Shown here: piece after piece, positions 55,456-64,000 of the stretch
Numbering within the stretch: position 1 is the first letter of the stretch
Layout: every line of letters begins with the position of its first letter
NCBI GenBank assembly: GCA_030655015.1
Contig: JAURWJ010000150.1
Coordinates: 21,028-85,027, forward strand
Length of the DNA stretch: 64,000 nucleotides
Direction of reading: 5' to 3'
Source of the DNA: Methylotenera sp.
GTDB taxonomy: Bacteria; Pseudomonadota; Gammaproteobacteria; Burkholderiales; Methylophilaceae
Translations under genes and position numbers: made by a program
Notes under the pieces: model-generated
The model's database searches: none
Told to the model about the DNA's origin: nothing
The model's input: the letters and a program-made list of their open reading frames with translations, nothing else

Positions 55456-56175
55456 ATGTTAAAAAAAATAATCAGTATTGCTTTAATGGGTGCGTTTTCA
55501 ACGCTGGCAATCGCAGATGAAGCCAGTGTTAAAAAGGCAGTAGAAGCCGCTTATCCAAAATTTAAAGTAGAAAAAGTAACCAAAACCCCTTATGCAGGTT
55601 TGTATGAAGTATTTATGGGTGGACAGATTATTTATACAGATGAAAAGCTGACTTTTTTAATCGCCGAGGGTCGCTTAGTTGATCCTAAAACTAAAAAAGA
55701 TATTACAGGGGAACGCTTGGAGGAGCTTACAAAAATTGACTTTTCAAGCTTACCGCTTGAGCAAGCCATTAAAGTAGTGAAAGGCAATGGTAGTCGTAAA
55801 CTAGTCGTATTTTCTGATGTGGATTGCCCTTATTGCAAACGCTTGGAGCGTAACGAAATTGTCAACATTACTGATGTCACAGTTTATACATTTTTGTATC
55901 CGATTGAGCAGTTACACCCTGATGCCGCGAATAAATCTAAACTGATCTGGTGCGCTAAAGATCGCGTAAAAGCATGGGACAATTGGATTTTAAGAGATCA
56001 GTTGCCAAGCACCGCGACTACATGTGATGTGCCGATAGAAAAAATAGGGCAGCTGGCTAAAAAAATTGGTGTGACTAGTACACCAACCCTAATTTTTGCG
56101 GATGGCAAGCGCATGTTGGGTGCGCAACCTTATAAAGAAATTGAGCGTATGCTGACTGAGGCGGCAAAGAAATAG
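55456..56175 (+). CDS. dsbC: Disulfide isomerase DsbC-like
   Basis: Signal peptide, CPYC active site (FSDVDCPYCKRLE), TSTPTLIF. Confidence 0.9.
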   Translation: MLKKIISIALMGAFSTLAIADEASVKKAVEAAYPKFKVEKVTKTPYAGLYEVFMGGQIIYTDEKLTFLIAEGRLVDPKTKKDITGERLEELTKIDFSSLPLEQAIKVVKGNGSRKLVVFSDVDCPYCKRLERNEIVNITDVTVYTFLYPIEQLHPDAANKSKLIWCAKDRVKAWDNWILRDQLPSTATTCDVPIEKIGQLAKKIGVTSTPTLIFADGKRMLGAQPYKEIERMLTEAAKK

Positions 56176-56329
56176 GCATGTTGCTATCTCTAACGCATTG
56201 GGGGGCTAAGTTGTTAATGCAGGTACTGGAGGTCTAGAGGGCACACTTTTACTAGATTGGTTGCAGTACCTGTCATGAAGTACGTTGGTGTTTCATGACA
56301 GGTGGACCGTTTACATTTAATGATGAACG

Positions 56330-57547
56330 TTAAACAACTTGGCCGAGTTTGAAAATAGGTAGGTACATCGCAATCACTAGCCCACCAATGAGCACTCCGA
56401 GTATAACCATGATAATCGGCTCCATGAGGCTGGCGAGTGCATCTACAGCATCATCTACTTCAGCTTCATAAAAGTCGGCAACCTTGCTTAGCATGGAGTC
56501 TAAGGCACCAGACTCTTCGCCAATCGCGGTCATTTGCAATACCATATTGGGAAAAACATCAGCATTTTGCATCGCAACGGTTAAACTCGTACCTGTACTG
56601 ATTTCGCTTTGAATTCTTTTGGTAGCATCATAATAGACTCTATTGCCAGATGCGCCTGCTACGGAATCTAGGGCTTCGACCAAGGGAACGCCCGCCGAAA
56701 ACATGGTGGCCATCGTACGCGCAAACCGAGCAATTGTCGCCTTGCGGATCAGCTCTCCAAATACAGGCACTTTAAGAATCAGCCTGTCCATGGTGGATTG
56801 CATGGCCAAAGACCGTTTCCATGTGTAGAAGAAAAACCACAATGCAAAGCCGATTGAGCCAAATATTGCCCACCACCACTCTACAAACACGTCAGAAATA
56901 GCCATGACAATTAGTGTTGGTGCTGGTAAGTCGGCGCCAAAGCTACTAAATAGCTCCTTAAATGCCGGAATGACAAAAATCATGATGACCGCAGTAATGA
57001 CGAATGCGACCACAATAATCGATATAGGATAAAACAACGCTGATTTTATTTTTGATTTAATAGCTAGAATTTTTTCTTTATAAGTTGCCAAGCGGTCAAG
57101 CAGGGTGTCTAGAATACCGGCTTGTTCGCCGGCACCAATCAAATTGCAAAATAGCGAATCAAAATAGAGCGGGTATTTTCTGAACGCGGTGCTTAAGCTA
57201 CTGCCGGTTTCTACGTCAGATTTAATGTCGGCTAACAGTTTGGACACAGCAGGGTTGCTGTGCCCCTTGCCGACAATGTCGAATGACTGTAGTAATGGCA
57301 CGCCAGATTTCATCATGGTGGCAAGCTGGCGAGTAAATAAAGTGATGTCTTTATCAGACACTTTACCTTTACTGGTAAAGCCACTTAGTTTTTTAACTTT
57401 TTTAACTGTAATGCCTTGACGGCGCAGTGTGGCGCTGACGAAGGATTCACCTGAGGCTTTCATTTCGCCTTTTACTCGTTTCCCTTTTTTGTCTATTCCT
57501 TCCCACGAGTAATTGATTTCTTTTGTGGCTTTAACGGAGGCTGCCAT
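56330..57547 (-). CDS. pilC: Type IV pilus inner membrane protein PilC
   Basis: GspF/PilC domains; adjacent to pilB. Confidence 0.94.
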   Translation of the reverse strand: MAASVKATKEINYSWEGIDKKGKRVKGEMKASGESFVSATLRRQGITVKKVKKLSGFTSKGKVSDKDITLFTRQLATMMKSGVPLLQSFDIVGKGHSNPAVSKLLADIKSDVETGSSLSTAFRKYPLYFDSLFCNLIGAGEQAGILDTLLDRLATYKEKILAIKSKIKSALFYPISIIVVAFVITAVIMIFVIPAFKELFSSFGADLPAPTLIVMAISDVFVEWWWAIFGSIGFALWFFFYTWKRSLAMQSTMDRLILKVPVFGELIRKATIARFARTMATMFSAGVPLVEALDSVAGASGNRVYYDATKRIQSEISTGTSLTVAMQNADVFPNMVLQMTAIGEESGALDSMLSKVADFYEAEVDDAVDALASLMEPIIMVILGVLIGGLVIAMYLPIFKLGQVV

Positions 57548-57602
57548 GGTGATTCCCTTGGTGATTAACTTACGCTTGTTTTATTAAAATATGCTGACAG
57601 GC

Positions 57603-59333
57603 TTATTCATTGGTACAAGCTTCTACTTCTTCGATTGAGGTTAAGCCTTGCATCACTTTAAGGACCCCTGAGCGGCGCAAGTCATTGACACCCTCTCGCC
57701 TAGCTTGGTCAGCAATATCGTGAGCGGTGCCATTTTTCATGATAATGCGGCTAATGGCATCGGTCACTGGCATGACTTGATAAATGCCAACGCGCCCTTT
57801 GTAGCCAGCATTGCATAACTCACAGCCTTCTGGGTTATGTTTGTAGAGTTGCCATTTTTCATTAAAATCCTCTTCAATAAAACCCACGCTTAATAAAGCT
57901 TCTTTAGGAGCATCGATTGGAATTTTACAGTGCTTGCATAGACGCCTTGCTAAACGTTGTGCCGTAATCAGAGATACCGCAGAGGCAATGTTAAATGGGG
58001 CAACGCCCATATTTAATAGCCGAGTTAGGGTGGAAGGGGCGTCATTGGTATGTAAGGTTGACAGCACCATGTGGCCAGTAGAGGCAGCCTTGATGGCCAT
58101 GTCTGCTGTTTCTAAATCACGGATCTCGCCAATCATGATGATGTCCGGGTCTTGGCGTAAAAATGACTTTAACGCAACTGCAAATGTGAGGCCTTGTTTA
58201 TCATTGACATTGACTTGGTTGATGCCTGCTAGTGGTATTTCGCAAGGGTCCTCTGCTGTTGCAATATTAACATCAGGTTTGTTTAAGATGTTGAGGCAAG
58301 TGTATAGCGAAACGGTTTTACCCGAGCCAGTGGGGCCTGTCACTAGCACTAGGCCATAAGGACGGCTAACGGCGCTTAATAGACGCTCTTTTTGAATAGG
58401 CTCATAACCCAACGCTTCAATGCCTAGCGTAGCACTGCTGGGGTCTAAAATACGCATCACAATTTTTTCACCATGAATCAAGGGTAGCGTGCTCACCCGG
58501 AAATCTATGGTTCGCGTTCTGGATAACACGAGCTTCATGCGACCATCTTGCGGAACGCGTTTTTCTGAGATGTCCATGCTGGATATCACCTTGATGCGCG
58601 AAGCGAGTTTTTCTTTAATGGCAAGCGGTGGCTGTGTAATTTCACGGAGTATGCCATCTACACGATAGCGTACCCGGTAGAATTTTTCATAAGGCTCAAA
58701 GTGCAAGTCAGAAGCCCCGATGTTGATAGCATCTAGCAGCATTTTGTTCAAAAACTTAACAACAGGCGCATCATCAACCTCCGATTCTTGCGGTTCATGA
58801 TCTTCGATGTGACTGTTGTCTTCATCTAAGCCAAACTCATCATTATCATCAATGTCAATATTTAGCGATTTAAGCCCCGTGTCGCTTGCCGCTATTATTT
58901 TATCTATCCAGCGCCCGAGTTTGTCATCTTCAACAACAATTGGCGATATAGTCATGCCCATTTGAAATTGAACGCTGTCTAGTGCATGAAGGTTGGTGGG
59001 GTCGGAAATGGCAACAAAAAGCGTGTTATTACGTGCTTGCAATGCCATTACTCGATTGGCTTGCATTAGTTTTACATCAATTTTTTTAGGAGGTAAATAA
59101 TCAGGATTAAACGCATCTAAGTTAAAGTAAGGAAAACCAAAAGCTTTGGCAGAAGCTTCAGCAACCGCTTGCGCACTGAGTTTTTTGCTTAATATCAGTT
59201 GTGCAATAAAGGGCGCCTTTAATGCGTAGGCTTGGGCCTCGATGGCGCGAGCCTCGTCCTCAGAAAGCAGATTCGCCTGGATTAAAGTGCGCGCTAGACC
59301 ACTTAACTTGGTATTTTGAGTTGCGATTGCCAT
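57603..59333 (-). CDS. pilB: Type IV pilus assembly ATPase PilB
   Basis: Walker A GPTGSGKTVSLYTCL, IMIGEIRDLETADMAIKAASTGH. Confidence 0.95.
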   Translation of the reverse strand: MAIATQNTKLSGLARTLIQANLLSEDEARAIEAQAYALKAPFIAQLILSKKLSAQAVAEASAKAFGFPYFNLDAFNPDYLPPKKIDVKLMQANRVMALQARNNTLFVAISDPTNLHALDSVQFQMGMTISPIVVEDDKLGRWIDKIIAASDTGLKSLNIDIDDNDEFGLDEDNSHIEDHEPQESEVDDAPVVKFLNKMLLDAINIGASDLHFEPYEKFYRVRYRVDGILREITQPPLAIKEKLASRIKVISSMDISEKRVPQDGRMKLVLSRTRTIDFRVSTLPLIHGEKIVMRILDPSSATLGIEALGYEPIQKERLLSAVSRPYGLVLVTGPTGSGKTVSLYTCLNILNKPDVNIATAEDPCEIPLAGINQVNVNDKQGLTFAVALKSFLRQDPDIIMIGEIRDLETADMAIKAASTGHMVLSTLHTNDAPSTLTRLLNMGVAPFNIASAVSLITAQRLARRLCKHCKIPIDAPKEALLSVGFIEEDFNEKWQLYKHNPEGCELCNAGYKGRVGIYQVMPVTDAISRIIMKNGTAHDIADQARREGVNDLRRSGVLKVMQGLTSIEEVEACTNE

Positions 59334-59697
59334 ATGATAGTGATTTTAAATTAGCTTAGGGGCTATCCTGGTTATTATTATAGTTATTTTTTATTCGAGT
59401 CAATAATGCACTTTACGCTTTTTTTTGTAAAGACTTTAAGCCTTATTCACCATAATTTCTGTCAGTTAAAGTAACTTTGCGTCAATTACTCAATCATCTA
59501 GTCCGTAAATAATTTTTTTTTGAGTAAAACATCGTAAATTGTTGCTTGACATCAACATAAATCCAACTTATAAATATGTCTAGGTGTTTGACATTCGAGT
59601 TTATTGTAGTCTGCTTTAATCGTTTAGTTATAGTGACTTCTGTTCTTGAGGCAAACTTTTTGGGGCATCCCTTTTAGTATTATGTAAGGATTATGAA

Positions 59698-59901
59698 ATG
59701 GCAACAGGTACCGTAAAATGGTTTAACGATTCTAAAGGTTTCGGCTGTATTACCCCAGATGATGGTGTTGATGATTTGTTCGCTCACTTCTCTGCGATCG
59801 TTGAGGCTGGTTATAAAAGTCTTAAGGAAGGTGAGCGTGTAAGCTTTGATTTGACAGAAGGCCCAAAAGGTAAGCAAGCTTCAAATATTCAAAAGGCTTA
59901 A
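59698..59901 (+). CDS. Cold-shock protein
   Basis: [30 protein letters not shown]; long AT-rich leader. Confidence 0.95.
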   Translation: MATGTVKWFNDSKGFGCITPDDGVDDLFAHFSAIVEAGYKSLKEGERVSFDLTEGPKGKQASNIQKA

Positions 59902-59940
59902 ATCTTAATGGCGTAGGCTAAATAATTTAAGTGCTACGCT

Positions 59941-59977
59941 AATAAAAAGGCTCGTCAAAATGACGAGCCTTTTTATT
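59941..59977. terminator. Bidirectional terminator between csp and icd
   Basis: AATAAAAAGGCTCGTCA-AAA-TGACGAGCCTTTTTATT, 17-bp perfect stem. Confidence 0.95.
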
Positions 59978-59998
59978 AGCGGCGAATGTTAATGAACG

Positions 59999-61264
59999 TT
60001 ACATGTTGGCAATGATTTCATCACCAAATTCTGAACTGCCTACCTGAGTTGCATCTTCCATTTGGCTGGAAAAGTCATTGGTGACGCGCTTGGCAGTAAT
60101 TGCATTTGCAACGCCTTTGAGCACTAAATCAGCCGCTTCTACCCAACCTAAATGACGCAACATCATCTCAGCTGAAAGAATTAACGAGCTTGGGTTAGCA
60201 ATGTTTTTACCTGCAATTTTTGGGGCTGTTCCGTGTGTTGCCTCAAACATGGCTACGGTGTCGCTTAAGTTTGCACCTGGGGCAATGCCAATGCCACCTA
60301 CCTGCGCGGCAAGGGCGTCACTCATGTAGTCGCCATTCAAGTTAAGTGCGGCAATAACATCGTAATCTTGCGGGTGCAATAAAATCTCTTGCAAAAATGC
60401 ATCGGCGATACAATCTTTAATGACAATGCCATTCGGCAGTTGGCACCAGGGGCCGCCATCAATTTCAACCGCGCCAAACTCTTGTTTAGCTACTTCGTAA
60501 CCCCAATCTCTAAAGCCACCTTCTGTGAACTTCATGATGTTACCCTTGTGGGTAATGGTGATCGATTTGCGATTATTATCAATGGCATACTGAATCGCCT
60601 TACGCACTAAACGTTGGCTACCTTCTACTGAAACTGGCTTGATGCCAATCGCAGATGATTCTGGAAAGCGGATTTTTTTGCGCATGCCCATATCACTTAA
60701 AAAAGTGATGACTTTTTCTACTTCGTCTGACCCTGCCGCCCATTCAATGCCCGCGTAGATGTCCTCAGTGTTTTCACGGAAAATTACCATGTCAATTTTT
60801 TCTGGATGTTTAACCGGGCTAGGCACGCCGGTAAAGTATTGCACGGGACGTAAGCACACATATAAATCAAGCTCTTGGCGCAAGGATACGTTGAGTGAGC
60901 GGATGCCGCCACCTACTGGGGTAGTTAACGGACCTTTAATTGAAATGACGTAATCGCGGACAGCTTGCATGGTTTCACTGGGTAGCCACGTGTCTTTGCC
61001 TTCTTTATCTTTGCCATAGACGTTGACGGCTTTTTCACCGGCAAATACTTCCATCCATGAGATTTTACGTGTACCACCGTAGGCTTTATTCACTGCGGCA
61101 TCTACGACTTTAATCATCGGAGGTGTAATATCAACCCCTATGCCATCACCCTCAATAAATGGGATAATGGGCTGATCAGGCACATTCAGCGAGTTATCAG
61201 CGTTAACGGTGATTTTTTCGCCAGTAAGCGGTACGTTAATTTTAGAAGTTACTTTAGACGTCAT
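59999..61264 (-). CDS. icd: NADP-dependent isocitrate dehydrogenase
   Basis: [31 protein letters not shown]. Confidence 0.95.
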   Translation of the reverse strand: MTSKVTSKINVPLTGEKITVNADNSLNVPDQPIIPFIEGDGIGVDITPPMIKVVDAAVNKAYGGTRKISWMEVFAGEKAVNVYGKDKEGKDTWLPSETMQAVRDYVISIKGPLTTPVGGGIRSLNVSLRQELDLYVCLRPVQYFTGVPSPVKHPEKIDMVIFRENTEDIYAGIEWAAGSDEVEKVITFLSDMGMRKKIRFPESSAIGIKPVSVEGSQRLVRKAIQYAIDNNRKSITITHKGNIMKFTEGGFRDWGYEVAKQEFGAVEIDGGPWCQLPNGIVIKDCIADAFLQEILLHPQDYDVIAALNLNGDYMSDALAAQVGGIGIAPGANLSDTVAMFEATHGTAPKIAGKNIANPSSLILSAEMMLRHLGWVEAADLVLKGVANAITAKRVTNDFSSQMEDATQVGSSEFGDEIIANM

Positions 61265-61278
61265 TCAAAATTCCTAAC

Positions 61279-61833
61279 ATGATAATTTTATTCAATAAAC
61301 CTTTTAACGTCGTGTGCCAGTTTAGCCCGCACGACCCTGGCAATGGAAAAGCAGGGCACGCCACGTTAAAAGACTTTATTCCACTGCCCGATGTTTATGC
61401 TGCCGGGCGATTGGATACAGATTCTGAGGGTTTGCTTATTTTAACCGATGATGGCGCATTACAACATCGTTTAAGTCATCCCAAACATAAAGAAATAAAA
61501 ACTTATTGGGCACAAGTCGAGGGTGCGCCTGTGGATGCAGATTTGCAACCGTTGAGAGATGGCGTGGATCTAGGTGATTTTGTGACGCAACCTGCTGACG
61601 TAAAGGTTATCAATGAGCCAGAACATCTCTGGACGCGTAATCCGCCGATACGTGAGCGCAAAGCCATCCCAACGACTTGGCTGGAGATAAAAATATCAGA
61701 AGGAAAAAATCGGCAGATACGACGCATGACGGCGAAAGTTGGCTTTCCAACCTTGCGTTTGATTCGTTATGCAATCGGGCATTACACGCTTGATGGTATT
61801 GAGGTTGGGCAGCATCAGGTGATTGCTAAATGA
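61279..61833 (+). CDS. rluE: 23S rRNA pseudouridine synthase (RluE-like)
   Basis: [26 protein letters not shown]; divergent from icd, as in E. coli. Confidence 0.9.
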   Translation: MIILFNKPFNVVCQFSPHDPGNGKAGHATLKDFIPLPDVYAAGRLDTDSEGLLILTDDGALQHRLSHPKHKEIKTYWAQVEGAPVDADLQPLRDGVDLGDFVTQPADVKVINEPEHLWTRNPPIRERKAIPTTWLEIKISEGKNRQIRRMTAKVGFPTLRLIRYAIGHYTLDGIEVGQHQVIAK

Positions 61834-62552
61834 ATATCAGAGAGATGAAACCTATTGCAATTTTTCGCCATGCTGAAACCGAAGGCCCTGGATATTTAGC
61901 AACGTTTCTTGATGAGCAGCGTATCCCTTGGCAATTGATTAAGATTGACCAAGGTGAGCCGCTACCGACGTCAATATTAGCTTACAGTGGTATGGTGCTG
62001 ATGGGTGGTTCCATGAGTGTGAACGATGATTTACCTTGGATTCCACCCCTGGTTAGTTTGATTCAGCAGGCCGTTGATGCTGATATTCCTGTGCTCGGTC
62101 ATTGTTTGGGTGGTCAGTTAATCAGCAAAGCGTTAGGCGGTGTTGTCACCAAAAATGCAGTGAAAGAAATTGGCTGGGGTGAAGTGACCGTTAGTAAAAA
62201 TGATACAGCACGACATTGGTTTGGTGATATGCAGAGTTTTAACGGGTTTCACTGGCATGGTGAAACATTTAGTTTGCCAGTAGGTGCAGTGCACTTGCTG
62301 GCAAGTCAATATTGTGAAAATCAGGCTTATGCCATAGGTAAGCATTTGGCATTTCAGTGTCATATTGAAATGACTGCGGAAATGGTACGTAGTTGGTGTG
62401 ATGTTGGCGCCGATGAAATGGTGAGCGCTTCAGCTAGTCCAGCCGTACAGCAATCTGATGTGATTGGACAAACGCTGCCGCTACATTGCTTTTTTCTGAA
62501 TAAAGTGGCTGCACAAGTATATAAGCAGTGGATTAAAGCCTTGGTCAATTGA
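61830..62552 (+). CDS. Class I glutamine amidotransferase-like protein
   Basis: [23 protein letters not shown]; paralogue of 11585-12328. Confidence 0.82.
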   Translation: MNIREMKPIAIFRHAETEGPGYLATFLDEQRIPWQLIKIDQGEPLPTSILAYSGMVLMGGSMSVNDDLPWIPPLVSLIQQAVDADIPVLGHCLGGQLISKALGGVVTKNAVKEIGWGEVTVSKNDTARHWFGDMQSFNGFHWHGETFSLPVGAVHLLASQYCENQAYAIGKHLAFQCHIEMTAEMVRSWCDVGADEMVSASASPAVQQSDVIGQTLPLHCFFLNKVAAQVYKQWIKALVN

Positions 62553-62596
62553 TGCGGTGCCTTAATACCGCGACTTGATATGTTAAAATTATGTAA

Positions 62597-62737
62597 GGGC
62601 ACCTTTAATAATTCAAATTCCTAAGCAAAACAAGGCGCGAATAAAAAATACTGACGCAGTATATATATGATATATAAGGGGTTATTTTTTGTGAGCAACG
62701 CAGTGTTGCGACGAAAATTGAATTATTAGAGGTACCC
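62597..62737. mobile_element. MITE-like non-coding element with 20-bp terminal inverted repeats and GTAA flanking direct repeat
   Basis: GGGCACCTTTAATAATTCAA (62597-62616) versus TTGAATTATTAGAGGTACCC (62718-62737); GTAA on both sides (62593-62596, 62738-62741). Confidence 0.6.
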
Positions 62738-62760
62738 GTAACTTTAATTGAGGTAGCATC

Positions 62761-63849
62761 ATGTCTGGTAACACGCTCGGCACACTTTTTACTTTTACTT
62801 CATTTGGTGAATCACACGGTGCTGCGATTGGCGGCGTGGTAGATGGCTGTCCTCCAGGTTTAGCCTTGAACGCAGAGGATTTGCAAATTGATCTGGATCG
62901 TCGTAAACCAGGCACCTCACGCCATGTGACGCAGCGCCAGGAGGCTGATGCAGTTGAAATTTTGTCAGGCGTATTTGAAGGCAAAACCACTGGTGCGCCA
63001 ATTGGCTTGCTAATTCGAAACACTGATCAACGCTCGCAAGATTACAGCAAAATTATGGACACATTCCGTCCAGGTCATGCAGATTATACTTATACACAAA
63101 AATACGGCGTGCGCGATTATCGTGGTGGCGGGCGCTCAAGTGCGCGTGAAACAGCGGTACGAGTTGCTGCTGGGGCCATTGCTAAAAAGTGGCTGAAAGA
63201 GCGCTTCGGTGTGATGGTACGTGGCTATATGAGTCAACTGGGTGAGATCGAGATTCCGTTTGAAACATGGGATGTTGTAAATGAAAATCCATTTTTCTCG
63301 CCTAATGTAACAGTGTTGCCGCAATTGGAAGCTTATTTAGATAAGATTCGTGCTGAGCGCGATTCAGTTGGGGCACAAATTACCGTGGTTGCGACAGGCG
63401 TGCCCGTAGGTTGGGGTGAGCCGGTTTTTGATCGCCTCGATGCTGAAATCGCCTATGCCATGATGAGTATTAACGCGGTAAAAGGCGTGGAAATTGGCGC
63501 AGGCTTTGCCAGTATTTCTCAGCGCGGCAGCGTACATTCTGATGAAATGACTCCGCAGGGCTTTGTCAGCAATCATGCAGGCGGTATTTTAGGTGGTATT
63601 TCTACCGGTCAGGAAATACGTGTTAATGTCGCGTTAAAACCGACTTCCAGTATTCCGCAAGCGCGTCGTTCAATTGATAAAAACGGCAATGCAGTCACCA
63701 TGCAAACCACCGGTCGCCATGACCCATGTGTGGGTGTGCGAGCTACGCCGATTGTAGAGGCGATGCTGGCCATGACGCTGATGGAACACGCACTCAGACA
63801 TCGCGCACAAAATGCTGATGTGCAATGTTATACCCCTAAAGTTGTGTAA
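62761..63849 (+). CDS. aroC: Chorismate synthase
   Basis: [30 protein letters not shown]. Confidence 0.96.
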   Translation: MSGNTLGTLFTFTSFGESHGAAIGGVVDGCPPGLALNAEDLQIDLDRRKPGTSRHVTQRQEADAVEILSGVFEGKTTGAPIGLLIRNTDQRSQDYSKIMDTFRPGHADYTYTQKYGVRDYRGGGRSSARETAVRVAAGAIAKKWLKERFGVMVRGYMSQLGEIEIPFETWDVVNENPFFSPNVTVLPQLEAYLDKIRAERDSVGAQITVVATGVPVGWGEPVFDRLDAEIAYAMMSINAVKGVEIGAGFASISQRGSVHSDEMTPQGFVSNHAGGILGGISTGQEIRVNVALKPTSSIPQARRSIDKNGNAVTMQTTGRHDPCVGVRATPIVEAMLAMTLMEHALRHRAQNADVQCYTPKVV

Positions 63850-64000
63850 TGGTTTTTTAAACGCAGAAGCTAAGTATTAATGGATTCATAAAAAGGTCGG
63901 CAGCCGCCGACTTTTTTATTGATATGATCCCAATATGCATCTAAAGCCTCACCATCTAAAGCTTCACCACTTAAGACTTCACCAGCAACTTTCGCGCTTT

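Overview
The window looks like a betaproteobacterial methylotroph (Methylotenera/Methylophilus-like). Roughly 1-33 kb is a methylated-amine catabolic region. It holds N-methylglutamate pathway genes (mgdC-mgdD-gmaS-mgsABC, truncated at the left edge), a permease with three co-encoded small membrane proteins, folE2 and a ribBA-like gene. It also holds two flavin amine dehydrogenases: dimethylamine-type on the minus strand (Gln60) and trimethylamine-type on the plus strand (Tyr60). These are followed by a globin-like protein without a proximal His, a NarI/HdrD-like ETF:quinone oxidoreductase candidate, an LRV-repeat protein, etfBA and a stand-alone GcvT-like protein. A NarX/NarL-like two-component system and a PAS-only membrane protein lie at 33.5-37.5 kb. 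A truncated tRNA-Arg 3' end (about 38.3 kb) marks the approximate junction with a mostly housekeeping block (GGDEF/EAL protein, OprP-like porin with a Pho box, carbonic anhydrase, rsmA-pdxA-surA-lptD, amgK-murU, pepP-ubi genes, dsbC, pilBC, csp, icd, rluE, aroC). The main leads are: (i) recurrent 16-bp NarL-type 7-2-7 inverted repeats upstream of several amine genes, next to a NarL-family regulator gene; (ii) the multi-subunit permease; (iii) the ETF/EMO/LRV/globin/GcvT module; (iv) remnants of mobile DNA (IS481-like pseudogene, tRNA fragment, a 141-bp MITE-like element). All calls come from reading the sequence and remembered family features. No database search was run.
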